A stretch of 64,000 bases of DNA, taken from assembly GCF_005887115.1 (NCBI RefSeq), contig NZ_PNCJ01000007.1, positions 124,001 to 188,000 of the forward strand, written 5' to 3'. Position 1 is the first letter of the stretch. Each line of letters starts with the position of its first letter. Made by a program: the position numbers and the translations under genes. This DNA is from Pseudoalteromonas rubra (GTDB lineage: Bacteria > Pseudomonadota > Gammaproteobacteria > Enterobacterales > Alteromonadaceae). Shown piece by piece: positions 45,804 to 54,127 of the stretch. Below the pieces are notes generated by a model. That model was not told the origin of the DNA and made no database searches. It was given only the letters and a program-made list of their open reading frames with translations.

Positions 45804-48206
45804 ATGTTACGATTGAGTTTAATTGCGTTGGCACTCCTGAGCGGCTGCCAGTCGGCAGAAAATCCGCTTCAGAACCAGGAAGCCCGGGTTGCTAGCCAGA
45901 TAGAGCAGACAATACCGAGCCCAGCTCAGATGCGTGTGGATATCGAAGTAGCGGGCAGAACCAGCACACTGAATCACATCGACATTGCTTATATTGGGAA
46001 ACAAATACCACGCACTTACAGCGATGGAAAAATAGCCAACAGTCGCGGTTATAACTGGTGGGTCAGTAAACATTTTGCGCTCAAAAGCGATCTGAGTGAG
46101 GAGAAAGTCCGCCTTTATCTCGAGTTACTGGAAATGTCCTATCCTCACTATGTTGAGCTGTTTGGTATGGCGCCCGCGAACATTGATAATCAGCGTATTG
46201 CTGTCGTATATGGCAGCTCCCGAGAGCGTGTACGTGAAGCCATGCTGGATGACGGTTTTTTACGTGGCGTACACAAAACTGCGGGGGGCGAAACCATGTA
46301 TTACAACCGTGCCGGATACAGCTTTCCCAGCCACCGGCATCACCATCAGCGCTATATTGTGATCCACGAAACTATGCATGCTTTTCATATGGCGCTCAAT
46401 GGTCACTCTACCTGGGCGCCAAACTGGATCACCGAAGGAATGGCCGACGCTATCGCCAGTCACACCTATGACAGTGATGCCAAACAGCTCAGAGTCATGG
46501 TATTCGACCGCGCCCCCATGAACTACCAGACCATGGGACTGGCGCAGTATCATAAGAATGGACAACCCAGCTTTGAACAGATCAATGATGATCCCCAACT
46601 GCGCCGTGGTCTTAACTTTTTTATTGTGCATTTTCTGTTAAGTGACCCAATGCGCTACCAGTATTTCAAACGCTACCTGCGCAACCTGATGGCTCTTAAC
46701 CCCGACTCTGAGGCCACCTTACCAACTGCCAATGCCTTATTGAAAACCACCTTTGCAGACTGGCCACAGCTGGAGCGCGACTTTGCCCAATTTGTTCAGT
46801 CAGCAAAACCGAGCTTTTACATTGTACGGGGCCCCTGGGAACAAAATGGCTCTGGATATTGGCTACGCAGCAACGATGAAAAAGCGTTGCAACGCTTAGA
46901 TATCACACCGATGCACAATACTAGCCACCCGGTACTGGATTTTCCCGCACCTCAGCCACACCCAGCAATTAATCCGGTCAGCAAAGATTCATTCGCGGCC
47001 TTATTGACACTACAACCAGAGCAAAAAACCCGGGGTGAAATTGGCATTGCTCTGCTCACCCAACTGAGCAAAGACAGCCTTGCCAAACGTACCGGATTGA
47101 CTGGAAAAGCTGACTTTGATCAGGATCAGATGCTACAAGTGCTATTAGTCGAAGGCGCGCGACTGTCAGTCATTGACACAGCCAACGGCACAACACAGGA
47201 AGTTGCACTGACGCCGGCAGTGCTGAGAAGTTTAGAGCAAACCTCACAACTCGGTCTTAATCTGCGTTCAACCAGTTCAGGGCTGGAAGTTGAGATAAAA
47301 TCAGCCGACAGCACACAAACTGTTGTCTTTACAGTGTCTGACAACGTTTTGAGCGCAATCGACTTCCAGCAAGTCGCCCTGCTAGGTCGCAATATGAATC
47401 ACATGGTTACGCCTTATCTGTATAGTCACACCTATAAGGTACCGGATCTGAACACAGCTACAGCAAATCCCTGGTACTTTGCAGACGCAGCTCTGGCACA
47501 CAGAGCCTTCAATACCTGTGTCACGTTTTCGGCGCAACTCCCGGGTTGTACGGCAACATTGGATACTCAGCTGGCAAAACAATCCGATCAGAGTCTGCAT
47601 CCAGCACTGAGCACGAATTTACAAAGTATGCTCGAAAGTTGGCAACAACAGCTCTCTGATGATGCATTGTATTCGCTCAGCGGTATCGAACTGGCGTTAC
47701 GCTTTGACGGAGATGACCCTTTTATTTCGGCACACAATCCCAGTCAGCAAAATGCCAAAGTTACGCTTGAAGGTGGCAAGTCCTACTCTTTAGCGCCGGG
47801 TAGACACAAACTACCGTTGTCGGTAACCCAAAATCAGGTCAGCTACACTCTGAACTGGCAAGGCCTAACACAGACGGGCCAGATCACTTTGGAAAATCAG
47901 CACTTTGATGGCGTGTATTTAAATGCCCAGTTCAGCAAAGGCAACTCAGATCTACAGATCAGTCTGACCGGCCCCTATTCCGGCGACACCCGTGGTCAGC
48001 TGTCGGTACAGTTCCTTCCCTACCAAAGCCCGGCAGCTCAGAGCGCACTCTGGCAGCAGGACATCACCATTTCTCCCTATGAGAAAAAGCGCTGGCAACC
48101 GCGCTTGCGCCAACCTGAGGAGCTCAAAAACGGGGTGCTCAAGATAGTTGCCGTATTGGACGTAGATGGGGAGCCCATCAAACTGGTGGAAAGCTTTAAA
48201 CTGTAG
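45804..48206 (+). CDS. Gluzincin-type metallopeptidase lipoprotein
   Basis: An 800-residue lipoprotein (lipobox LLSGC, Cys15). The zinc-peptidase motif His188-Glu-Thr-Met-His192 is followed by WITEGMAD with Glu211 as likely third ligand, the peptidase-MA/gluzincin arrangement. Around 450 residues of beta-rich domains follow, with no family I can name. It is probably anchored in the outer membrane or periplasm and degrades proteins or peptides. It is divergent from the POT transporter with the palindrome in between, so it is likely induced with it. Confidence 0.75.
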   Translation: MLRLSLIALALLSGCQSAENPLQNQEARVASQIEQTIPSPAQMRVDIEVAGRTSTLNHIDIAYIGKQIPRTYSDGKIANSRGYNWWVSKHFALKSDLSEEKVRLYLELLEMSYPHYVELFGMAPANIDNQRIAVVYGSSRERVREAMLDDGFLRGVHKTAGGETMYYNRAGYSFPSHRHHHQRYIVIHETMHAFHMALNGHSTWAPNWITEGMADAIASHTYDSDAKQLRVMVFDRAPMNYQTMGLAQYHKNGQPSFEQINDDPQLRRGLNFFIVHFLLSDPMRYQYFKRYLRNLMALNPDSEATLPTANALLKTTFADWPQLERDFAQFVQSAKPSFYIVRGPWEQNGSGYWLRSNDEKALQRLDITPMHNTSHPVLDFPAPQPHPAINPVSKDSFAALLTLQPEQKTRGEIGIALLTQLSKDSLAKRTGLTGKADFDQDQMLQVLLVEGARLSVIDTANGTTQEVALTPAVLRSLEQTSQLGLNLRSTSSGLEVEIKSADSTQTVVFTVSDNVLSAIDFQQVALLGRNMNHMVTPYLYSHTYKVPDLNTATANPWYFADAALAHRAFNTCVTFSAQLPGCTATLDTQLAKQSDQSLHPALSTNLQSMLESWQQQLSDDALYSLSGIELALRFDGDDPFISAHNPSQQNAKVTLEGGKSYSLAPGRHKLPLSVTQNQVSYTLNWQGLTQTGQITLENQHFDGVYLNAQFSKGNSDLQISLTGPYSGDTRGQLSVQFLPYQSPAAQSALWQQDITISPYEKKRWQPRLRQPEELKNGVLKIVAVLDVDGEPIKLVESFKL

Positions 48207-48213
48207 ATAGACC

Positions 48214-48246
48214 AAGGGGGCAGATCAATTTTATTTGCCCCCCTTA
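48214..48246 (+). terminator. Terminator of the metallopeptidase gene
   Basis: The stem AAGGGGGCA/TGCCCCCCTT (one bulged base) with a 13-base loop lies 8 bases past the stop codon. Confidence 0.65.
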
Positions 48247-48323
48247 CTTACAAAGATCAATGATCTCTGGCGCGATACCAGTACAGGTGACAATATTCGT
48301 CAGTACTGATTACACTGTCCAGA

Positions 48324-48848
48324 TTACAATAAGCGCTCTAGTCTATAGTGATGGTTAGCACCTGAGTAAATTTTGGTGCAAACAGGCGTAACTGCTTTAG
48401 GTAGCTTAGTTAAAACGGCCTCAATATGAGTGCTTAACTCCGAGTTATCTGCATGCTGATTTACGAGGTAGCACAAATCCTGACCACCTTCTGCACCACC
48501 AGGTAAGGAGTCAGCCCCAAGGTCCCAAAGCAAAATAACGCGCTCTTCAAGGTTAAAGTAATAATAGTCGTTCCCCCACCTATTCTGGGGCAATGTAGAT
48601 AAAAATTTCCCCTGATGTCCATGGGTGTGTGCAGAGGTTAGATGCGCAAGCCCTTCCCTATTATTTGGGTATTGACCTGTATTTAACTTATGCATGCTTA
48701 ATGCATCACCCAGTTGTCGAAAATGCAGTTGGCTGAGGTCGCGTTTACAAACCGTTTTATCGATAAGCTCGGGCATTACAAGCCCAGCTAAGCATAATGA
48801 GGCCAGTACTGTAACGCCACAGAGTTTTGCACTTCCCTTTAATTCCAT
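48324..48848 (-). CDS. GspG-like pseudopilin-domain protein (orphan)
   Basis: A 174-residue protein. After an N-terminal membrane helix (about residues 9-27) comes a domain matching the C-terminal part of type II secretion major pseudopilins: ALSMHKLNTGQYPNNREGL, NRWGNDYYYFN, then WDLGADSLPGGAEGGQDL with the calcium-loop-like acidic pattern. The GFTLIE-type prepilin cleavage site is missing, so this is not a normal pseudopilin. No secretion-system genes are adjacent. A second protein of the same kind is at 63348-63746. Confidence 0.68.
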   Translation of the reverse strand: MELKGSAKLCGVTVLASLCLAGLVMPELIDKTVCKRDLSQLHFRQLGDALSMHKLNTGQYPNNREGLAHLTSAHTHGHQGKFLSTLPQNRWGNDYYYFNLEERVILLWDLGADSLPGGAEGGQDLCYLVNQHADNSELSTHIEAVLTKLPKAVTPVCTKIYSGANHHYRLERLL

Positions 48849-48912
48849 GATGCACTTACCTCATTTACACTGAGTTTCGTACCATCATAGGTACCATGTC
48901 AAACCTCACTAT

Positions 48913-49242
48913 TTACTTATTACTCGTGACGTGTTTGATTCTCGAAATGCCCTGAACACATCCATCTAAATGCAACGAAAGTGGCTGCGAAGCCATATGC
49001 GCAGCAAGGAGCAGAGAATATATTTCCTGAAAGAAAGGGTGATGATCATCCAAAATATAGTAATCTGCACGGCCACATTTGCCTAAATCTGACATACCGG
49101 TTTGCTTTATCAGCACCCCTGTATGACCTTCATACCATAAAATAGTTTTAATCACGCCGGAACTATCTCCGGAAGCGGCATGCGCCTGATTAAACAATGG
49201 TAAAAGCAAAAAGAAAACAATGATAAAAAAAACCTGTTTCAT
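48913..49242 (-). CDS. Small secreted protein, paralogue of 62254-62580
   Basis: A 109-residue protein with a signal peptide ending QAHAAS. The mature part has a conserved pattern: a hydrophobic strand, a short Gly loop, a Cys, YYIL.., YSLLLAAHMASQPL, LHLDGC and ISRIKHV. The same order recurs in the protein at 62254-62580 (MYSMALAAFMGGKEV, then a Cys and HISKATHM). I know similar small exported proteins in many gammaproteobacteria but not their function. Confidence 0.65.
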   Translation of the reverse strand: MKQVFFIIVFFLLLPLFNQAHAASGDSSGVIKTILWYEGHTGVLIKQTGMSDLGKCGRADYYILDDHHPFFQEIYSLLLAAHMASQPLSLHLDGCVQGISRIKHVTSNK

Positions 49243-49469
49243 CCGGGAAACTCCTTTATTAAGTTAAATTTTCTAAGCTGAATTAGTGTTAACGCACTGT
49301 TCACCATGTAAAAACTGATTAAGAAAACCATGCGCCAGAATTGTTTACTCTGCCAGCTATATCTTAGTTGGGTTAATTATAATGTGCTAAACGAGCGATA
49401 CTAAAATGCAACATGGAGACTGTCTTAATACTCATCTCACGACTGCCAGGGCATTTGGGGCCCCTGACT

Positions 49470-50473
49470 GGCCTTGTTGATCAAATCCAGCTAGCTTAGG
49501 CAACACTACAATTTTAGCTGTTTCCCTGATATTCAGGCATACCTAGCCCAGTCATTCTATTGAGCACTTTCACTTTGATCATCGCTTCAGTGTGCTGCTG
49601 ATTGAATCCACGACTGACCAGCTTGTCACCCATGAGCTGTTTATACCGGTACATTGCTGTTTCCGCCAGTGAGCGTTGATGGTAGTTCACACACTTTTTC
49701 CACTCACTGCTACCTATATGCTTTGTTAAAATAACCGCGCTGTTACGAGCATGTCCATCTTCCCACAACTGCGCGTTACACCTTGGTGGGATCACTGCGT
49801 CGGCCTTTTTGGCTGCCACTTCGGCATAACAGCCTCGGGTATCATAAGCGCCATCCGCTTTTACCGAGCTGACCTTCCGGCGCAATGGTCTGAGTAAGTC
49901 GCCCAGAACTTCTGAATCAGCTACGGTGATTGTTGACAATTCAGCGCCTACGATTTGGTGTGTATTTGCATCAACGGCCAGATGCAGCTTTCGCCATGTC
50001 CGGCGTTTGTTTGCGCCGTGTTTTCTTGCGTGCCACTCGCCGTTTCCGTATACCTTCAAACCTGTACTATCAACCACGATATCAATGCCTCCGGAAGTAC
50101 TGGAGTTTGGTCTGTAATGAACAGCCAGCTCTGCACTTCGCTTGCACAAACAACTATAAGTTGGCGTATCCAAATCAAGCTTCATCATTGATATCAGTGA
50201 GGAAATAAAGCCTTGTGCAGCTCGAAGAGACAAGCGAAATACAGCCCGCAAAGTCAGGCAAGTCTCAATCGCCAGCTCAGAGAAATGATTAGCTCGCCCT
50301 TTACCGCCGTGATGTTGCGTATTGTTCCACCGCTTAATTGCACCCTCGGAAAACCAAAGCTGGATATTGCCTCTGGCGATAAGGGCTTTGTTGTAATCAC
50401 GCCAGTTAGTGATACGCTTTTCTTTCAAAATTCGGTCTCGGTGTTTGCTTTTGAGATCTGATCACACAAGGCA
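49470..50473 (-). mobile_element. IS5 family (IS903 group) insertion sequence
   Basis: The element of about 1.0 kb carries one transposase gene. The left terminal repeat GGCCTTGTTGATCAAATC (from 49470) closely resembles the IS903 terminal repeat. The right end, GATCTGATCACACAAGGC to about 50472, is its imperfect inverse with one extra base. I see no matching target duplication next to the two ends, so one end may be decayed or the element rearranged. Confidence 0.8.
49514..50428 (-). CDS. IS5-family DDE transposase
   Basis: A 304-residue transposase with the DDE triad visible: Asp120 (VVDSTGLKVYG), Asp192 (ADGAYD) and Glu256 in the SLAETAMYRYK signature. The opening ITNWRDYNKALIARG is typical of the IS903 group. 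Start appears to be TTG at 50428, as no ATG is available before the conserved N-terminus. The reading frame is intact, so transposition may still be possible if the imperfect right end is functional. Confidence 0.9.
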   Translation of the reverse strand: MKEKRITNWRDYNKALIARGNIQLWFSEGAIKRWNNTQHHGGKGRANHFSELAIETCLTLRAVFRLSLRAAQGFISSLISMMKLDLDTPTYSCLCKRSAELAVHYRPNSSTSGGIDIVVDSTGLKVYGNGEWHARKHGANKRRTWRKLHLAVDANTHQIVGAELSTITVADSEVLGDLLRPLRRKVSSVKADGAYDTRGCYAEVAAKKADAVIPPRCNAQLWEDGHARNSAVILTKHIGSSEWKKCVNYHQRSLAETAMYRYKQLMGDKLVSRGFNQQHTEAMIKVKVLNRMTGLGMPEYQGNS

Positions 50474-50481
50474 AGATTAGT

Positions 50482-50868
50482 TCAATGATTTAGGAAACAA
50501 CGCCCCCCTGACTTGGTTGGTATCAAGCAACGGCACTCGCTCTGCGCCTTGAAATACGTTTCGTAGACAACCAAACCAACGGCAATAAAAGGCAAAAAGA
50601 AAAACCAAATGACAAAAATAAATGTGAGCAGTGGGTCCCTTAGCTTTTGAAGTACAGAACGTTCACCCAGATTGAATTTATTATAGTAGTTTTCTTTCTC
50701 ATCTAAATGCACAACAATGTTTTCGTTACAGACATAATCAGATTGAGAGCCAAAGGGACTGTCCAGCGCTTGTTCAATCGCAGCCTTCAGCATTTCCAGG
50801 CCAGCTCTATTACCAGTAATCGCTTCCCCGGCAAAAAGCTCACTATTAATCCATGGCTCTTCATTCAT
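50482..50868 (-). CDS. Membrane protein next to the IS, unknown
   Basis: A 128-residue protein: an acidic soluble N-terminus (about 1-75), one strongly hydrophobic helix (about 80-106) and a Cys-rich tail CRCLIPTKSGGRCFLNH. I do not recognise it. The stop codon lies only about 10 bases outside the IS right end, so the C-terminus may have been altered by the insertion or may simply abut it. Confidence 0.55.
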   Translation of the reverse strand: MNEEPWINSELFAGEAITGNRAGLEMLKAAIEQALDSPFGSQSDYVCNENIVVHLDEKENYYNKFNLGERSVLQKLRDPLLTFIFVIWFFFLPFIAVGLVVYETYFKAQSECRCLIPTKSGGRCFLNH

Positions 50869-51078
50869 AAATTTGCCCTATACATACTATTGAATTCATG
50901 TCCCAACGGCATTAAAACACCATCGTGAATCGCTATGACGAGGTTAAACACTACAAAAACAAAGACTAACTGAACAAAAAATTATCACCCTATGGTGAAT
51001 TTCTCAAGTATCTATGTGACTGTGGTTGATGAATTTTTTGATTCACCTGGTAAGGGCTAAATGTAAAAAACAATGAAA

Positions 51079-51108
51079 AAAGCATATCTCTGAGTCGGGA
51101 TATGCTTT
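51079..51108 (-). terminator. Terminator of the LruC operon
   Basis: A perfect 10-bp stem AAAGCATATC/GATATGCTTT with a 10-base loop has a long A-run on its left, giving the T-tail on the minus strand, about 50 bases past the lipoprotein stop. Confidence 0.85.
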
Positions 51109-51155
51109 GCGTTGGATTACTGTGAGTCACCACAATATGTTTCAATGATTGCGCA

Positions 51156-51731
51156 TCAGTTTATTTCCCATGTTTGCTGTTGTTGCGACCCGTCAAATTC
51201 CCAGCTGTAAACCAGCGGATCCTTATCTGTGCTGTAATACCAGATCTCAGCTTTCAATTTTTGCTCTGAATGTGGCAATACGATTTGAACGATAAGTCCA
51301 TTGCTATCGATAGGCGCTCTCAAAAAGCAGGTATCATCATTTGTCAGCGTGGCTTCTTTTTGACATATATTGATGAATGCTCTGGTGTCCACAATATTAG
51401 AAGCGACCAACACTGACACGGGTACATCGGTTTGGAAGTCGAACGTTTCATCAACGACCACAGCTTCCATGCCTTCAGCGCTGACATCCTCTTCCTCAGG
51501 CTGTGTGTCAAGGCTCTGATCTTCTCCAGTGGTATCCAGTTGCGCTTCAGTATCACTGCCCTGCTCAGCAACATTATGTGCTTGTGCCTGCGTGGCATTA
51601 CTCACTGAGCCCTGAACTATGTCATTGGCTGCGTCATTATTGTTTGCCTGATTTTGCCCTTGTGACTCCCCCGACCCACCACCACAGGCTGTTAAAAATA
51701 AAGTGACTAGAGTTACAATTAACTTGTTCAT
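51156..51731 (-). CDS. Lipoprotein partner of the LruC protein
   Basis: A 191-residue lipoprotein (lipobox LTAC, Cys16). A Gly/Ser/Asn/Gln/Glu-rich low-complexity linker (about 17-95) leads to a beta-rich domain of about 95 residues with two cysteines. It starts 9 bases after the LruC gene stops, so both are on one transcript. I do not recognise the C-terminal domain. A surface partner of the LruC protein is a reasonable guess. Confidence 0.7.
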   Translation of the reverse strand: MNKLIVTLVTLFLTACGGGSGESQGQNQANNNDAANDIVQGSVSNATQAQAHNVAEQGSDTEAQLDTTGEDQSLDTQPEEEDVSAEGMEAVVVDETFDFQTDVPVSVLVASNIVDTRAFINICQKEATLTNDDTCFLRAPIDSNGLIVQIVLPHSEQKLKAEIWYYSTDKDPLVYSWEFDGSQQQQTWEIN

Positions 51732-51740
51732 GGTCCGCTC

Positions 51741-53807
51741 CTAGTTTTTCGCTGCATTGTTGATGGTGTATTGGTGATCTGGTACGGGATTTTCAAACCA
51801 GGTTGAATATTGCGCGCCAGCTGACTGAGCAAACTCCGCAAATTGTGGGTAAGCCTCAGACATATCAGCTTGCTCAACTGGGTGATCCCATTCAGAATTA
51901 ATAATCAGAGCCCAGGGCAAACCCGCAGATGTTTGATAGTACCCATTGGTTGATGAGGTATCATCGCCCTGATCCAGATAGCGAGGATCAAAGGCTTCGG
52001 TCGGCTCGTGATTTTTTAAGTGTACTTCCCATCCGCGACCGTTATTCTGATCAACAAATTGTCCATGGTAAAAACCGTCTACAGCGAAAATAAATGGGTC
52101 TACTTTACTGTGCGTTGCGACTAGTGTGTTGTAACTGGTAGAAAGCGGGATTGTAATTTCAAAAGGGTACGGGGCCCGCTGGGTATCGCTACACCACGCC
52201 TCGGTTCTGAAAAATTTACAACCAGGCTGAACAGGTACCATGCTTCTGGTGTCTGCAAATATAACAACAATTGCCTCAGTTCTATCAGCTTCTAAAGGGC
52301 TGCCCTTGTGAACCACATTATCCACACTCAATTCAATTTGCGCCTCATCCACATGCTGCCGAGCAATATCTTTTAGTCGTATGGCAAACGCATTGTGATA
52401 ACCCGCGCCAACTGCCATAAGTGCACCTTCAATTTTGTAACGCACGACCTGATTACCAACTTGGCTGGTTGTGACACGATACCTGACAACCACATCGTTA
52501 AAGTCATAATCGCCTTTTTGCGGCCAAAGATCTTCAAATGCTGCCGTTTTCCAGGAGGTAGAATTCTGGATCAGACTACTGGCGACGACAGAGACGCTTA
52601 TGTCTTCCACCTCGCCATTATCAATGCCGCCCATAGGTGCAATATCACGGTTGTTTGATACTCTGAACCGGGCCCACGTGCTGCCTTCAACGGCATCAAC
52701 AGGAACTGGGATAAGTACACGGTTTTCGCCAGCAACACCTTGGTACTCGCTGACCACGCGTTCTGACTGTTGGAACTGGCCATCCCCGTTCCAATCAATC
52801 CAGGCATTCACGTAGCCCGATTTCGATAACGTGAAGGAGATCAGCGTATCGTAACCCGTCTCCAAGCTGGTTAAAAAGCTAATGCCATTGTCATCATCTG
52901 TGGCTTTGGGCACATATTCTGCACTGACACTCTGACCAAAGAATAAGTCACCCACATTGTGACGGGCACCATTGGTACTAAGCGATGTGCCGTAGCTTTC
53001 CGGGGCATCACCATAGTCTATGGTTGGGTCTTCTGAATCATCAATAATGGGCGCAGTTGCGCAACGTGCGCCATCATTGGTGTTTGAAACTGGGCCGTAA
53101 GCGAATAGCTGGGTATTGGCTGGGTTGTTTATATCTATCTTGTAAACATGTCCGTCCTGATTACGACTGATATAGAAGTTATTCTCTACGTCAAAATATA
53201 CGGCACCAAATGTCCCTGACTGACCAACGTTGCCCAGATTAACGCTAGTACCATTTAATACGTCAATGCGATGCAAATTTCCATTGCTATCCACACTATA
53301 AGCCAGACCGGCATTTTCATTGGGTGCGAATGCCATATCAAAAATATTCAGGTTCAGTGCACTACCATCAATGATACGTTCCGCCTGCAGATAGTCGTCG
53401 CTGTTTTCGTCGAGCGACACACGATACAACCCCAAGCTGCCACCCTTTTTATATACGTAAAAAGCATTCTCGTGAATGGCAACATCACCCACATAGAAAT
53501 TCGTATCAGGAAAACCTGACGTCATAATGGGTTCAAGTACATAGTCTTTTCCCACCCGACCAATGTCTTTGTTGCTGTAATCCCACCCGTATATGTAGCG
53601 GTCGTGGACACTAAACCCAATACCATTGAGTTTGTTATTGGTACCGACGCTTTCAGCAAAAGTAGTGTACGAACCCGAGACCAGATTAACGCCATACATA
53701 GTTGCGGTGTTGCCCTGGACCAAAAATGCCTTTGACGGACATGTGTCGAACGGGGCGGCAGATAGTCCTGCGGAAAAAACGCAGGCTCCAAACAGTAGCT
53801 TTTTCAT
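51741..53807 (-). CDS. LruC-domain secreted protein
   Basis: A 688-residue secreted protein with signal peptide ending SAAPFD. Residues about 20-270 are propeller-like repeats (DUF6923 type: NKLNGIGFSV...YIYGWDYSN pattern). Residues about 330-410 contain a GEVED-type segment (YVNAWIDWNGDGQFQQSE). The C-terminal about 250 residues carry the LruC hallmark WPQKGDYDFNDVVVRY and the closing AWCSDTQR...LINSEWDHPVE region. GGAGAG precedes the ATG at 53807. LruC proteins occur on the surface of leptospires and marine bacteria; function is unknown. Confidence 0.85.
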   Translation of the reverse strand: MKKLLFGACVFSAGLSAAPFDTCPSKAFLVQGNTATMYGVNLVSGSYTTFAESVGTNNKLNGIGFSVHDRYIYGWDYSNKDIGRVGKDYVLEPIMTSGFPDTNFYVGDVAIHENAFYVYKKGGSLGLYRVSLDENSDDYLQAERIIDGSALNLNIFDMAFAPNENAGLAYSVDSNGNLHRIDVLNGTSVNLGNVGQSGTFGAVYFDVENNFYISRNQDGHVYKIDINNPANTQLFAYGPVSNTNDGARCATAPIIDDSEDPTIDYGDAPESYGTSLSTNGARHNVGDLFFGQSVSAEYVPKATDDDNGISFLTSLETGYDTLISFTLSKSGYVNAWIDWNGDGQFQQSERVVSEYQGVAGENRVLIPVPVDAVEGSTWARFRVSNNRDIAPMGGIDNGEVEDISVSVVASSLIQNSTSWKTAAFEDLWPQKGDYDFNDVVVRYRVTTSQVGNQVVRYKIEGALMAVGAGYHNAFAIRLKDIARQHVDEAQIELSVDNVVHKGSPLEADRTEAIVVIFADTRSMVPVQPGCKFFRTEAWCSDTQRAPYPFEITIPLSTSYNTLVATHSKVDPFIFAVDGFYHGQFVDQNNGRGWEVHLKNHEPTEAFDPRYLDQGDDTSSTNGYYQTSAGLPWALIINSEWDHPVEQADMSEAYPQFAEFAQSAGAQYSTWFENPVPDHQYTINNAAKN

Positions 53808-54127
53808 GTGACTCTCCAACGCTTTGATTTGCTTGTAGAGAGATTGCAAGCATAAGGCCAATTTTAAAAGCTTGATTTTAAATCACTTTTACTTTTTCAA
53901 TTTATGTTATTGCAATACGCAATGCAGTATGAAAATCGGAATAGGAAAAACACGGCAAGTTCATGTTCAGATATGCTGATGGTCAGGAATTTCGAGACGA
54001 GTAAGACAATACCTCCAATTTCATTTGGTCATACTACTGCTGAAAGCACACCAATAAAAAAGGTGGTAAATATTACCACCTTTACACATTATTCAGAGTG
54101 CATGTGGCACCCTAGGCTTGATCTGCC
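53808..54127. other. Intergenic region with terminator
   Basis: A 320-base gap between two leftward genes. It holds the LruC operon promoter and, at 54059-54083, the terminator of the gene to its right. An ATTGC/GCAAT repeat near 53907-53921 is the only other structure seen. Confidence 0.45.
54059..54083 (-). terminator. Terminator of the propeller lipoprotein gene
   Basis: An 11-bp perfect stem AAAGGTGGTAA... with loop ATA and an A-run to the left (T-tail on the minus strand), about 45 bases after the stop codon. Confidence 0.88.
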
